Assembly: GCF_026409565.1 (NCBI RefSeq)
Contig: NZ_CP112881.1
Span: 1,101,501 to 1,165,500 of the forward strand
Source of the DNA: Sneathiella aquimaris
GTDB lineage: Bacteria; Pseudomonadota; Alphaproteobacteria; Sneathiellales; Sneathiellaceae
Direction of reading: 5' to 3'
Length of the DNA: 64,000 nucleotides
Shown: positions 42,030 through 51,812 of the stretch, piece after piece
Numbering within the stretch: position 1 is the stretch's first letter
Layout: every line of letters starts with the position of its first letter
The notes under the pieces: generated by a model
The model's database searches: none
What the model saw: the letters and a program-made list of their open reading frames with translations, nothing else
Told to the model about the DNA's origin: nothing
Program-made: the position numbers and the translations under genes

Positions 42030-43381
42030 GTTCCTGCAACCATCATTCCATCAATTCTCAATGTTGGCGCATTGGTTCCAAATTTGAATTCCAGATCGTT
42101 GGCGGGTGTCAAATTAAGGAACATATCCTTCAGATTACCGGCAACAGTGAGTTCAGATACAGGAAACAGGATTTCTCCATTTTCAATCCAGAAGCCAGAT
42201 GCGCCGCGGCTATAATCGCCTGTCACCCCATTCACGCCGAAACCGATAAGGCTGGTAATATACAAACCTGATTTGATGTCCTTGATCAGGTCGTCATGGC
42301 TCAATGAACCAGCTTCCATATACAGATTGGTTGTTGACGAGCCTGGAGGGGAAGAGGTGCCCCGTGACGCCCGGCCATTGGATTGCAATCCAAGCTGCTT
42401 GGCCGTTGCGCTGTTTAAGATCCAGTTTTTGAGAACACCGTCTTCAATCAGGTCAATTCGGCTATTTTTCACACCTTCGCCATCAAAGGGCTTTGATGCT
42501 GCACCGCGCCGGCGATGCGGATCATCGATGATGGAAATTTCAGGCTTGAAGACCTGTTTATCCATATGATCTTTCAAAAAGCTGGTGCCGCGGGCAACCG
42601 ATGCGCCAGAAACCGCACCCGCCAGATGCCCAACAATGCTGCTGGATACACGATTGCTGAAAATAACCGGCACTTTAGCACTCGGCATTTTGCGTGGGTT
42701 TATGTTTTTGACCGTGCGTTCTCCTGCTGTACGACCAACGTCAGCGGCATTTCGTAACTCTTCCAGATGACGTTTGCTATCATAGTCGTAGTCGCGCTCC
42801 ATACCGGTTCCCTCGCCGGCGATCACCGAAATTCCTACGGAATGGCTGGAAGACGAATAAGATCCGGTAAAGCCATCTGATGTTGCAAGGGCGATAGATG
42901 AATGACCAAAGGATGCGCTGGCCCCTTCGGAGTTGGTCACGCCAGAAACAGCAAGCGCGGCTTCTTCAGCTTGCTTCGCAGTTTCCGTCAGTTCCTCGGC
43001 AGACTGGGTCGAGGGATCATATAGATCGAGTTCTGGGAATTCCCTGGCAAGCAGCTCAGGGTCTGCCAAGCCGCAATAGGCATCTTCTGGCATGTTGCGC
43101 GCCATATCCAGTGCGCGATCGACCAAGGCGTCCAGAACACCGGCATCCGTGTCGTTGGAAGACACAAAAGCCTGCTGTTTGCCGATCAGGACACGCAGAC
43201 CAAGATCGTGGGCTTCTGATCTTTCGATCTCTTCAATTTCACCTAAACGGTATGCCACACTGGTTGACGTGCCCTGCACACGGACGGCATCAGCAGCATC
43301 GGCTCCTTTTGCACGTGCCTTTCTGACAAGGTCATCCAGAATGTTCAGTGAATTTTGTTCGTTGGCTTTATGATCAGACAT
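42026..43381 (-). CDS. pmbA: PmbA/TldE, TldD-partner protein
   Basis: 451 residues of the TldD/PmbA family. It has the family scaffold but no HEXXH zinc motif, so it is the TldE (PmbA) subunit, which pairs with the catalytic TldD to form a peptidase used on microcin and antitoxin substrates. Recognisable stretches: LGLRVLIGKQQAFVSSND, NPRKMPSAKVPVIFSNRVSS, RRRGAASKPFDGEGV and TGDYSRGASGFWIENGEI. CAGGAAAAC precedes the ATG. tldD lies 6.5 kb away in the same window and on the same strand. Confidence 0.93.
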   Translation of the reverse strand: MSDHKANEQNSLNILDDLVRKARAKGADAADAVRVQGTSTSVAYRLGEIEEIERSEAHDLGLRVLIGKQQAFVSSNDTDAGVLDALVDRALDMARNMPEDAYCGLADPELLAREFPELDLYDPSTQSAEELTETAKQAEEAALAVSGVTNSEGASASFGHSSIALATSDGFTGSYSSSSHSVGISVIAGEGTGMERDYDYDSKRHLEELRNAADVGRTAGERTVKNINPRKMPSAKVPVIFSNRVSSSIVGHLAGAVSGASVARGTSFLKDHMDKQVFKPEISIIDDPHRRRGAASKPFDGEGVKNSRIDLIEDGVLKNWILNSATAKQLGLQSNGRASRGTSSPPGSSTTNLYMEAGSLSHDDLIKDIKSGLYITSLIGFGVNGVTGDYSRGASGFWIENGEILFPVSELTVAGNLKDMFLNLTPANDLEFKFGTNAPTLRIDGMMVAGT

Positions 43382-43444
43382 GTTTTCCTGACGGGATTTA
43401 ATCGACGATATCTACTAAGGTAAGCATTGACGCTAAAAATGGAA

Positions 43445-44215
43445 TTAGAAAAAATTCAAAAGGCCGTTTAATCCATCGAATAACAATTTTCCGCCGGTCA
43501 CCACCAACAGAAAATAGGCCAGTTTATAGAAAATCTGTTCCGGGACCATTTTATGCAGTTTCACCCCTAACCAGATCCCGATAGGGGCTAGCGGGAAAAG
43601 GATCAATGAGGTGGACAGGTTTTGTGTGGAAAGCTGTCCAAGATATGCATAGGGGATCAGCTTTACATAGTTTACGGCCAGAAAAAACCATGTCGCAGTT
43701 CCAACGAACAGGGTTTTATCGATTTTTTGCGGCAGCATGTAAAATTGTAAAGGCGGGCCGCCCGCGTGGGCGACAAAACTTGTAAAGCCGGAAATGCCGC
43801 CCCAAAAACTGCCTCTGGCAAGGCTGGGTTGATGAACCGATTGCGTCGCCAACGGGTTTAGCCAGTAATTGAGCGTAAAAAGAACAGCGACACTGCCAAT
43901 AACAATTCGAACAATATCTTCGTTCAACTGGTCAAAAAGGAGCGTCCCAAGACCGATCCCAACAAAAGCACCGGGCAACAGATAGAGGAGGTTTTTCAGG
44001 TGAAATTTTTTGCGATAGGCGATGATGCCAAAAATATCCATGAGACAGAGGATCGGTAGGATAATTGCCGCGGCCTGCACCGGAGAAATAAGCAGCGCCA
44101 ACAAAGGAACTCCCAGCATCCCCAGTGATCCGGCAAACCCGCCTTTGGAAATTCCCACAAGCAGAATAGCAGGCACTGCAACACAGTAAAAAATCGGATC
44201 TGTCATCATTTCCAT
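43445..44215 (-). CDS. Sulfite exporter TauE/SafE family membrane protein
   Basis: 256 residues with seven or eight hydrophobic segments. The glycine-rich repeat GGFAGSLGMLGVPLLAL near the start and the second half-repeat FTSFVAHAGGPPLQFYMLP are TauE/SafE hallmarks. Members move sulfite, sulfoacetate or other organic sulfur anions; substrate unknown here. It follows ubiD by 6 bp and is likely in the ubiA-ubiD transcript. Start is ATG 44215 or ATG 44206. Confidence 0.87.
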   Translation of the reverse strand: MEMMTDPIFYCVAVPAILLVGISKGGFAGSLGMLGVPLLALLISPVQAAAIILPILCLMDIFGIIAYRKKFHLKNLLYLLPGAFVGIGLGTLLFDQLNEDIVRIVIGSVAVLFTLNYWLNPLATQSVHQPSLARGSFWGGISGFTSFVAHAGGPPLQFYMLPQKIDKTLFVGTATWFFLAVNYVKLIPYAYLGQLSTQNLSTSLILFPLAPIGIWLGVKLHKMVPEQIFYKLAYFLLVVTGGKLLFDGLNGLLNFF

Positions 44216-44221
44216 TTTGAC

Positions 44222-45730
44222 TTAGGACCAGATCGATTTGCCGTTACCGGGCAGTCCAAGGCTATCCCAGATTTTATCAATCCTGTCGACGACGTCTCTC
44301 TCCATCTGGATTTTTTCGCCCCATTCCCGGTCGGTTTCCGGTGGGAGCTTATTGGTCGCATCCATTGCAACCTTGCCGCCAAGGCCAGATTTTGGGGAAG
44401 CAAAGTCCAGATAATCAATGGGCGTGTCTTCGATCATGGTAATATCTCGCACTGGATCCATGCGGGTCGAAACCGCCCACATAACATCCTTCCAGTCCCG
44501 CGCATTGATATCGTCGTCAACGATAATCAAGAACTTGGTGTACATGAATTGTCTCAGATAGGACCAGGCCCCCATCATGACGCGCTTTGCATGACCGGCA
44601 TACGCTTTTTTCATCGAAATTACGGCGATCCGATAGCTGCACCCTTCAGGCGGTAGCCAGAAATCAACAATTTCCGGGAACTGCTGTTGAATGAGCGGGA
44701 TAAAAAGCTCATTCAAGGCTTCCCCCAGCACGCTCGGTTCGTCTGGCGGGCGCCCTGTGAAGGTAGAAAGATAGATAGGGTCTTTGCGCATTGTAATGGC
44801 CGTGATCGTAAAGACCGGAAATTGCTCTACGGAATTGTAATAGCCGGTGTGATCCCCATAAGGACCTTCGTCCGCATAGTCATCAAGCGATACAAACCCT
44901 TCCAGAACAATTTCCGAATTTGCCGGGACTTTCAGCGGGACCGTTTTACAATCCACGAGCTCCTGTTTTTTACCAGACAGAAGTCCGGCAAATTGATATT
45001 CAGAGAGATTGTCCGGGATTGGCGTAACCGCGGCGAGGATTGTTCCGGGGTCGGCACCAATGACAATCGCTGCTGGCAATGGCTCCTGCTTTGATTGGCC
45101 CCATCTTTGGTGGTGCTGAGCCCCCCCGCGATGTTTCAGCCAGCGCATGATGGTTTTGTTTTTGTCCAGCTTCTGCATCCGGTAAATGCCAAGGTTGAAA
45201 TCGTCGCTTTTCTCGTTGCCGGGACCTTTCGTTACAACTAGCGGCCAAGTGATCAATGGGGCCGGCTCTCCGGGCCAGCAGGTCTGAATGGGCAGATCAT
45301 CAAGATTGATGTCCTCGCCGGTCAGAACAATGTCCTGGCAGGGGGCGGAACGTACGGTCTTGGGCCGCATATTCATAACCGTTTTCAAGACCGGCAACAT
45401 TCCCATTGCCTCGCGTATACCCTCAGGGGGTTCAGGCTGGCGCAGAAAAGCCAGTGTTTCGCCAACTTCGCGGAGTTGTTCGGGCTTTCGGTTCATCCCC
45501 ATGGCAACCCTGTCGACCGTGCCAAACAGGTTTACCAGCACAGGCATTGAAGAGGGTTTACCCGTTTCATCAACGACATTTTCAAATAAAACGGCAGGGC
45601 CTTCTTCGGCAAGAAGGCGGGTTTGTATCTCGGTCATTTCCAGATTAGTCGAGACGGGCTCTTTTACGCGCACCAATTTGCCCTCTTTTTCAAGAAGGGC
45701 CATAAAATCTCTCATAGAGGAAAAAGACAT
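44222..45730 (-). CDS. ubiD: 4-hydroxy-3-polyprenylbenzoate decarboxylase
   Basis: Prenylated-FMN decarboxylase of ubiquinone synthesis, 502 residues. It contains the UbiD-family features [45 protein letters not shown] and the E-R/E catalytic region with [11 protein letters not shown]. The prFMN cofactor would be made by UbiX, which is not in the window. AAGGAAC precedes the ATG; ubiA ends 9 bp upstream. Confidence 0.96.
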   Translation of the reverse strand: MSFSSMRDFMALLEKEGKLVRVKEPVSTNLEMTEIQTRLLAEEGPAVLFENVVDETGKPSSMPVLVNLFGTVDRVAMGMNRKPEQLREVGETLAFLRQPEPPEGIREAMGMLPVLKTVMNMRPKTVRSAPCQDIVLTGEDINLDDLPIQTCWPGEPAPLITWPLVVTKGPGNEKSDDFNLGIYRMQKLDKNKTIMRWLKHRGGAQHHQRWGQSKQEPLPAAIVIGADPGTILAAVTPIPDNLSEYQFAGLLSGKKQELVDCKTVPLKVPANSEIVLEGFVSLDDYADEGPYGDHTGYYNSVEQFPVFTITAITMRKDPIYLSTFTGRPPDEPSVLGEALNELFIPLIQQQFPEIVDFWLPPEGCSYRIAVISMKKAYAGHAKRVMMGAWSYLRQFMYTKFLIIVDDDINARDWKDVMWAVSTRMDPVRDITMIEDTPIDYLDFASPKSGLGGKVAMDATNKLPPETDREWGEKIQMERDVVDRIDKIWDSLGLPGNGKSIWS

Positions 45731-45739
45731 GAAAGTTCC

Positions 45740-46687
45740 TTAGTCCAGGATTTGGAAATTGCCAGCCACAATAGCGAAAAGTACAATTGCACCAAATATT
45801 TTATTGGATTTAAACAACATCAGGCATCGATCAGAATTGTCAATATCCAGATATCGTATTTGCCATAACAGATGGGCGCCCGCACCGGCGATCCCAATGT
45901 AGAATAACACTGACAGATCGTTCAGCCATCCACAGAGCGTAAGGCTAAGCAAGGTGATCAGATAAAAACCAAACAGCCAATCTGTCGTTTGATTGCCAAA
46001 TTTAAGGGCCGTCGATTTGACACCGATGAGGATATCGTCTTCTTTGTCCTGATGCGCGTAAATCGTGTCATATCCTAATGTCCAACTGATGCCGCCCACA
46101 TACAGGATGACGGCTGTCCATGACAGGGAACCTGTTTGTCCAACCCAGCCCAAAAGGGCACCATAGTTAAAGGCAAGTCCCAGAAAAAACTGCGGCCAGT
46201 AGGTAAATCGTTTTGCAAACGGATAGATAGCGACCAGAACTAAACTGGCAGCCCCGACAATAATTGCGGGAAGGTTGAACTGTAATAAGACCAGTAAACC
46301 GACCAAACACTGAACAGCCAACCAGATCACGGCTTGCCGAACAGAGACCTGCCCGCTTGGAATGGGCCTTTTACGGGTTCGTTCCACCATGCCATCGAAA
46401 TTTCGATCGGCGATGTCATTGAGCGTGCATCCGGCGCCGCGCATTACAAAAGCACCGATCGCAAAGCAGACGAGCAGAAAAGCATCCGGAAGCTGGCCCT
46501 GCCCGGTTGCGAGTGCGACAGACCACCAGCAGGGAAAGAGCAAAAGCCAAGTCCCGATTGGCCGATCCACTCTTGATAACTTGAGATAGGGCTGAACCAT
46601 CTCGGGGGCATAGGCGTCGACCCAGTTCTGTTTGCTGGCGTCCGCTATGATTTTGTCTTCATGCTTTTCTGTCATTCTGCTTATCAT
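45740..46687 (-). CDS. ubiA: 4-hydroxybenzoate polyprenyltransferase
   Basis: Membrane prenyltransferase of 315 residues with about eight hydrophobic segments. Both Asp-rich motifs are present: NDIADRNFDGMVERTRKRPIPSG and GYDTIYAHQDKEDD. It attaches the polyprenyl chain to 4-hydroxybenzoate. Start could also be ATG 46675 (MTEKHEDK). It is first of ubiA-ubiD-TauE and divergent from rsmE. Confidence 0.95.
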   Translation of the reverse strand: MISRMTEKHEDKIIADASKQNWVDAYAPEMVQPYLKLSRVDRPIGTWLLLFPCWWSVALATGQGQLPDAFLLVCFAIGAFVMRGAGCTLNDIADRNFDGMVERTRKRPIPSGQVSVRQAVIWLAVQCLVGLLVLLQFNLPAIIVGAASLVLVAIYPFAKRFTYWPQFFLGLAFNYGALLGWVGQTGSLSWTAVILYVGGISWTLGYDTIYAHQDKEDDILIGVKSTALKFGNQTTDWLFGFYLITLLSLTLCGWLNDLSVLFYIGIAGAGAHLLWQIRYLDIDNSDRCLMLFKSNKIFGAIVLFAIVAGNFQILD

Positions 46688-46795
46688 TCTGATCTAGTCT
46701 GACTGTCATTGAATTTACCGGATTAACCTAATGACCGCGTGACATCAATGTTCCTTATGCATTATATCCAGTTCAAACAGGCTAAGGATCAGGAT

Positions 46796-47536
46796 ATGGC
46801 CCCTAAAATTTCTTCAGTGAGACTGTATGTTGAAGCGTCACTCGGTTTGGACGCGGGCATTATTTTGGACCGACCACAGGCCCATTATGTTGGTAATGTC
46901 ATGCGAAAACAGGTCGGCGATCCAGTTGTTTTGTTCAACGGCCGGGATGGGGAATGGTTTGGTGAGTTGCAGGAAGTTCGAAAGAACCAAGCCCTTGTTC
47001 ATGTGAAGTCCTGCCTAAGAGAGCAGACGCCCGAACCTGATATCATCCTGTATTTTGCGCCCTTGAAAAAGATCCCGACAGCGCTGGTTGTGCAAAAAGC
47101 AACGGAACTGGGGGTGTCGCAACTGGCGCCTGTTCAGACGGCTCGTACCAATGCGGATAAGATCAAGCATGATAAAATGGTGCTTCAGGCGATTGAAGCG
47201 GCAGAGCAGTCGGAACGGTTGTCTGTTCCTGAAATCTGTAAACTGGAAAAGCTTTCAGCCGTTTTAAAGCATCGGGATCTGGACCGTCCGTTGATTTTCT
47301 GTAATGAGCGGCTGGATAAGAAGGCGCCTCTGGAACAATTGGCGGACCTTAAAAAATTCGGGAAATGGGCGGTGCTGATCGGCCCGGAAGGAGGGTTCTC
47401 TGAGGAGGAGGTTTCACAGATCATGGCGTCTGAAAATGTTCGTGCGATTGGCCTGGGGCCTAGGATTTTACGGGCTGAAACAGCGGTGATGGCCAGCTTG
47501 ACACTTTTACAGGCGGTTTGTGGCGATTGGAATTGA
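46796..47536 (+). CDS. rsmE: 16S rRNA (uracil(1498)-N(3))-methyltransferase
   Basis: SPOUT-class methyltransferase of 246 residues from ATG 46796, chosen because it gives the normal RsmE length and has AGGAT upstream; the longer frame adds 19 unlike residues. Motifs: HYVGNVMRKQVGD, LKKIPTALVVQKATELGV, IGPEGGFSEEEV and GLGPRILRAETA (knotted SAM site). It lies between ubiA and gshA as in many relatives. Confidence 0.95.
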   Translation: MAPKISSVRLYVEASLGLDAGIILDRPQAHYVGNVMRKQVGDPVVLFNGRDGEWFGELQEVRKNQALVHVKSCLREQTPEPDIILYFAPLKKIPTALVVQKATELGVSQLAPVQTARTNADKIKHDKMVLQAIEAAEQSERLSVPEICKLEKLSAVLKHRDLDRPLIFCNERLDKKAPLEQLADLKKFGKWAVLIGPEGGFSEEEVSQIMASENVRAIGLGPRILRAETAVMASLTLLQAVCGDWN

Positions 47537-47690
47537 ACCATAGTTACCCTGATGTTACTGGAAAATGATGGGTATTCAGTTTTATAAATGGATTAAGACT
47601 TGAAGCATTATATTCAATGGATTACTTCATAAAAAATGCGGTCGGTGTTTGGGCGTAAAAGTCCGGCCAGAACTTTTTGAAAGGAAGAAC

Positions 47691-49058
47691 ATGTCCGGAC
47701 CTGCGAAAGGTGACGTGGTAGAGATCACCGGGAAAGCTCAATTGGTGGAGTTTGCAGAAAGTGGATGCAAACCAAAGGAAGCTTGGCGTATCGGCACTGA
47801 ACACGAAAAATTTGGTTTCAATCTGGATACACTGGAACCACTCCCTTATGACGGGCCATCCGGTATCCGCGCTATGCTCGAAGGCTTGCAGCGTTTTGGA
47901 TGGCAACCCGAATATGAAGGGGACAATGTTATCGCGCTGACGATGAAAGGCTACAGCGTTAGCCTTGAGCCCGGCGGTCAGCTGGAATTGTCTGGCGAAG
48001 CATTGGAAACACTTCATCAGACCTGTACAGAAGTGCATACACATCTGGCCCAGGTTCGTGAAGTTGGTGATGAAATTGGCGTGGGCTTTCTTGGGTTGGG
48101 TTTCAGCCCGAAATGGTCATTGGACGAGACACCAATGATGCCAAAGGGCCGATACCAGATCATGAAGAATTATATGCCGACCCGCGGACAGCATGGTCTG
48201 GACATGATGTTCCGATCTTGTACAGTTCAGGTTAATCTTGATTATGGATCCGAAGCTGACATGATCAAGAAGTTCAGAACCAGTTTGGCTCTGCAGCCTG
48301 TGGCAACTGCTTTGTTTGCAAATTCTCCTTTTACTCAAGGGAAGCCTAACGGACATTTAAGCCACCGAAGCTTTATCTGGACCGATACGGATCCTGATCG
48401 GACTGGTATGCTTCCCTTTGTGTTCGAAGAAAACTTTTCGTTTGAACAGTATGTGGATTATGCGCTGGATGTGCCGATGTACTTCGTCTATCGAAATGGC
48501 GAATATATTGACGTTTCGGGGCAGTCGTTCCGTGATTTCATGGATGGGCGCCTTCCCGGGTTGCCAGGCGAGAAGCCAAGTCTTGTGGACTGGGATAACC
48601 ATTTAACAACGATCTTTCCGGAAGTCCGTATGAAACGATTCCTTGAAATGCGCGGCGCTGACGGTGGGCCATGGCGGCGTTTATGTGCCTTGCCTGCGTT
48701 CTGGGTGGGATTGCTGTATGATGATGATGCGCTAAACGCGGCTTGGGATCTGGTGAAAAACTGGACAGCGGAAGAACGTCAATCCCTGCGGGATGGCGTT
48801 ATTACAACGGCTTTGCAGACGAAAACACCGGATGGCCGAACTGTTCGCGATCTTGCTACTGACATTCTGGATATCTCCTCAGCGGGACTGAAAGCCCGTA
48901 AAAAACTTGATAGTTTTGGAGAAGATGAAACCCATTTCCTGAACGCGCTGAAAACGACCGTTGAAACGGGTATTACGCCTGCAGAAGAAATGCTGGCCTT
49001 GTATCATGGGGCGTGGAACGGATCCATCGATCCCGTGTTCAAGGATTACGCTTACTAA
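47691..49058 (+). CDS. gshA: Glutamate-cysteine ligase, plant/alphaproteobacterial type
   Basis: First step of glutathione synthesis. 455 residues from ATG 47691, which follows AAAGGAAG. It has the GCS2-like signatures [51 protein letters not shown] and RTCTVQ-like [15 protein letters not shown]. The longer in-frame start at 47649 adds 14 residues without support. Its 3' end overlaps the convergent cytochrome gene by 4 bp. Confidence 0.94.
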   Translation: MSGPAKGDVVEITGKAQLVEFAESGCKPKEAWRIGTEHEKFGFNLDTLEPLPYDGPSGIRAMLEGLQRFGWQPEYEGDNVIALTMKGYSVSLEPGGQLELSGEALETLHQTCTEVHTHLAQVREVGDEIGVGFLGLGFSPKWSLDETPMMPKGRYQIMKNYMPTRGQHGLDMMFRSCTVQVNLDYGSEADMIKKFRTSLALQPVATALFANSPFTQGKPNGHLSHRSFIWTDTDPDRTGMLPFVFEENFSFEQYVDYALDVPMYFVYRNGEYIDVSGQSFRDFMDGRLPGLPGEKPSLVDWDNHLTTIFPEVRMKRFLEMRGADGGPWRRLCALPAFWVGLLYDDDALNAAWDLVKNWTAEERQSLRDGVITTALQTKTPDGRTVRDLATDILDISSAGLKARKKLDSFGEDETHFLNALKTTVETGITPAEEMLALYHGAWNGSIDPVFKDYAY

Positions 49059-49903
49059 GGTTTATCCAGCTGTCGGCTGAGTGATAAGAGGCGTTGGTAC
49101 CGCGCCTGCCTTTCGTTTAAAGATGCGCCTGATGAAACCGGGCGCATTTTTTTTATGGCACGGGCAAGCTGGGTGTAGCCTTGCCTGTTTTCTTCATTAA
49201 TCTGGCGTCCCAGCTCTTCAATAATCAAGTCACCAATTAGTGTATAGGCTGTTTTATCGCCTGCGTGCAGCGGGGGTTCCAGCAAAGAAACAAGATCGGT
49301 TGCAGGCGAAAAGGGGGATTGTACAATCATGTCAGTACCTGTCTGTTTTTCAAGAAGTAACAGATAGGAAACCAAAGCATCCAATGACCATCGGGAAGGC
49401 GTTGGCCCGGCAAATTCATTGACTATGACATGACGTGTAAAGGCATGTAAGTCTGGCAATGTAGGGCCTGTTCCATAGGGGGCTGTATCTCTTATGCCGC
49501 GCAGGGTTGGAATTTTCCGCGGGTTGAAAATACCATCCTCTGACGCCGCATTCCAAAAGCCATGGGTCACGTCGATATGCCCGGGCCTGTTTGACAGTCC
49601 GGATATGTAAAACCCTGTATTTACATGTCCTGCCGGATGGCAGCTATTGCAGGATAATCCAATACGGACAGCCTTTTCACCCAGAAGAGAGGGGCTTCTG
49701 AAAAGAAGTCTGCCTAAAAGGGCTGGACCTTTGAACTGAACCGTTTTTTTTGTTATTTCACCGACTGAAGCGTCTTCGCTGGATGTATTGCTGCCAGGGG
49801 GAAGCCAGAGGGTGTTTTGCGCAAACGATGTGGCCGGGGCATCAGCCATCAACAGGCATAGAATGAACCCGCCAGCCAACAGTCGTTTTCGCTTTAAAAC
49901 CAT
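49055..49903 (-). CDS. Exported mono-heme c-type cytochrome, MauG/CcpA-like C-terminal half
   Basis: 282 residues with a signal peptide ([18 protein letters not shown]...FA). One heme site, CNSCH at about residue 84, is followed by [19 protein letters not shown] and [13 protein letters not shown], which resemble the second half of di-heme peroxidases. Only one CxxCH is present, so it is not a full peroxidase. The start ATG directly follows the tldD stop (TAG then ATG), so expression is coupled to TldD. Role unknown; an oxidative maturation step is possible. Confidence 0.78.
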   Translation of the reverse strand: MVLKRKRLLAGGFILCLLMADAPATSFAQNTLWLPPGSNTSSEDASVGEITKKTVQFKGPALLGRLLFRSPSLLGEKAVRIGLSCNSCHPAGHVNTGFYISGLSNRPGHIDVTHGFWNAASEDGIFNPRKIPTLRGIRDTAPYGTGPTLPDLHAFTRHVIVNEFAGPTPSRWSLDALVSYLLLLEKQTGTDMIVQSPFSPATDLVSLLEPPLHAGDKTAYTLIGDLIIEELGRQINEENRQGYTQLARAIKKMRPVSSGASLNERQARYQRLLSLSRQLDKP

Positions 49904-51337
49904 CTAGCTGGCAGTGCCGCCGACAGTAAGGCCACCCAGAAGCATTGTAGGCTGACCAACACCCACAGGGACACTTTGCCCTGCTTTTCCGCATGTGCCG
50001 ATACCGCTATCCAATGCCATGTCATTCCCAATGGCTTTCACCTTTTTAAGGGCTTCACTGCCGGTCCCGATGAGGGTTGCTCCTTTAACCGGGGCGGTTA
50101 ATTTTCCATCCTCAATCAGGTAGGCCTCAGTGCAGGAGAACACAAACTTGCCAGAGGTGATGTCAACCTGACCGCCACCAAAATTAACAGTGTAGAGCCC
50201 CTTCTTGACGGAGGAAAGAATTTCACCGGCATCCTGATCTCCGCCAAGCATGTATGTATTTGTCATGCGCGGCATTGGCAGATGGGCAAAGCTTTCCCGG
50301 CGGCCGTTGCCGGTCGGTTCCACACCCATAAGGCGGGCGTTCTGCCTGTCCTGCATATATCCCACAAGGATGCCGTCTTCGATGAGTGTTGTGCAGCTGC
50401 TGGCGGTGCCTTCATCGTCAACCGTCAACGATCCCCGCCGGTCTGGAATGGTGCCATCATCAACGACTGTCACCCCTTTGGAGGCGACCCGCTTGCCCAT
50501 TAAATCAGAGAAGACAGACGTCTTTTTGCGATTGAAATCCCCTTCAAGGCCGTGACCAACGGCCTCATGCAGGATAATGCCTGGCCAGCCTGGTCCCACA
50601 ATTACATCCATCTCCCCTGCAGGCGCGTCTACTGCGTCCAGATTAACAACCGCTTGCCTGAGCGCCTCATCAACGGCCGATTGCCAGGTTTCCTCTTCCA
50701 GATAAAAATCATAGCCTGTGCGTCCGCCCATACCATGACTGCCGCTTTCCCGGCGACCATTCTGTTCGACAACGACAGAAACATTCAAACGCACCAGGGG
50801 ACGGATATCTCCGCTTCGCTCGCCGCCGCTTCGAATAATCTCAACGCCTTGCCAGGATCCCGCCAGAGAGGCCGAAACCTGAACCACACGGCTGTCTTTT
50901 GCCCGTGCATAAGCATCGACCTCTGCAAGGGTCTTTACTTTTGCATCAAAGGGGATGTTCTGCAGCGGGTTATCGTCTGCATAAAGGGAACTGTTGGAGC
51001 CTGCAGGGGGCATTGCTATATTGCCGCTATGACCACTGGAAACGGCTTTCACCGTGTCAGAGGCGGCTTTGATAGCTCTTTCACTAAGCTCGGATGCGTG
51101 GGCGAAACCAGTGGCTTCACCGGCGACAGCGCGCAGGCCAAACCCTTGTGTTGTATCAAAACTGGCACTTTTCAACCGGCCGTCGTCAAAGGAGAACCCC
51201 TCTGACTGTCGGTATTCCAAAAACAGTTCCCCATCATCTGCCCCGTCGAGAGAAGCCGACACGATTTTTTCGACCGAACCGCGATCCATATCGGTACCGG
51301 TAAAGAATAAATTGTCGGCAGTTTTGATGTCTGTCAC
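49904..51337 (-). CDS. tldD: Metalloprotease TldD
   Basis: Catalytic subunit of the TldD/TldE peptidase, 477 residues. The zinc motif HEAVGHGLEGDF is in the middle, with RRGSLTVDDEGT and MPRMTNTYMLGGDQDAGEI after it. I prefer GTG 51337, which has GGAG seven bases upstream, over ATG 51358. Partner PmbA is encoded at 42.0-43.4 kb. A c-type cytochrome gene is directly coupled downstream. The divergent neighbour is the cox cluster. Confidence 0.95.
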   Translation of the reverse strand: MTDIKTADNLFFTGTDMDRGSVEKIVSASLDGADDGELFLEYRQSEGFSFDDGRLKSASFDTTQGFGLRAVAGEATGFAHASELSERAIKAASDTVKAVSSGHSGNIAMPPAGSNSSLYADDNPLQNIPFDAKVKTLAEVDAYARAKDSRVVQVSASLAGSWQGVEIIRSGGERSGDIRPLVRLNVSVVVEQNGRRESGSHGMGGRTGYDFYLEEETWQSAVDEALRQAVVNLDAVDAPAGEMDVIVGPGWPGIILHEAVGHGLEGDFNRKKTSVFSDLMGKRVASKGVTVVDDGTIPDRRGSLTVDDEGTASSCTTLIEDGILVGYMQDRQNARLMGVEPTGNGRRESFAHLPMPRMTNTYMLGGDQDAGEILSSVKKGLYTVNFGGGQVDITSGKFVFSCTEAYLIEDGKLTAPVKGATLIGTGSEALKKVKAIGNDMALDSGIGTCGKAGQSVPVGVGQPTMLLGGLTVGGTAS

Positions 51338-51568
51338 GCTTACGCTCCATTTCAGCATTTTTCCAAGCCCGGATAGGCCTTTTGTTAAATATGTGGTTTT
51401 CTTAGCAAAATGTCGAGGGTGAGTGTTAATAGAGGCAACGATTCAAGCGCTTGTGGTATTGTTATCGGGTTAAAGATGCGTCAAAATGTCACAACTTGAC
51501 CAAAAGACGGCAAATCTGCGCTTTCGTAGACGTCGGGACGGGAGTAGTCTTTATGGTTTAAAGTGTTG

Positions 51569-51596
51569 TTTTTATTGTTTTATTTTTATTGTTTTG
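51569..51596. repeat. 14-nt tandem AT-rich repeat upstream of cox promoter
   Basis: TTTTTATTGTTTTA followed directly by TTTTTATTGTTTTG, 13 of 14 bases identical. It may be a bent or IHF/NAP-bound stretch about 100 bp upstream of the FNR sites, or simple low-complexity DNA. Confidence 0.6.
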
Positions 51597-51690
51597 CGGC
51601 ATATAAGAAGAGTCTTGAGTGTAAAAATACAGATAAATCCAGTCTAAGGCTTGTTCTGTTGATGGTCGTTCGTGTAGTTTCCGCACCAAC

Positions 51691-51704
51691 TTGATCTGAA
51701 TCAA
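51691..51704. promoter_or_regulatory. FNR-type binding site 1 upstream of ctaC
   Basis: TTGATCTGAATCAA matches TTGAT-N4-ATCAA at all conserved bases. Its centre is about 44 bp upstream of the start point predicted from the TATAAA box, close to the class II activator position. Confidence 0.65.
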
Positions 51705-51706
51705 TT

Positions 51707-51720
51707 TTGATTTGCGTCAA
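51707..51720. promoter_or_regulatory. FNR-type binding site 2 upstream of ctaC
   Basis: TTGATTTGCGTCAA matches the core TTGA-N6-TCAA, with GTCAA as used by Rhodobacter FnrL sites. It is 16 bp from site 1 centre to centre and overlaps the -35 region, so occupancy should block the promoter. Confidence 0.6.
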
Positions 51721-51735
51721 CAGACTGGCTATAAA
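51707..51735 (+). promoter_or_regulatory. Predicted sigma70-type promoter of cox operon
   Basis: TTGATT and TATAAA are separated by 17 bp, 77 bp before the ctaC start. Confidence 0.5.
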
Positions 51736-51812
51736 TAAGGCATGATCACAAATCCCTCTATGACTGGAGTAAGGATTTGCTGAGCTAAGAAAGCGATTAG
51801 AAACGGGAATAA

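Larger units (their letters stand above)
51338..51812. other. 475-bp divergent control region, tldD / cox cluster
   Basis: No convincing gene is present; the longest small frame I found by eye has about 29 codons. The left half carries nothing recognisable. The right half holds a 14-nt tandem AT-rich repeat (51569-51596), two FNR-type palindromes (51691-51704 and 51707-51720) and a sigma70-like promoter whose -35 lies in the second palindrome. The length and site density mark it as the main control region of the oxidase operon. Confidence 0.7.

Noticed and set aside
50552-51205. 217-codon open frame on the plus strand inside tldD
   Set aside because: Antisense to an intact TldD with its zinc motif; no recognisable domain and unusual Cys/His content.
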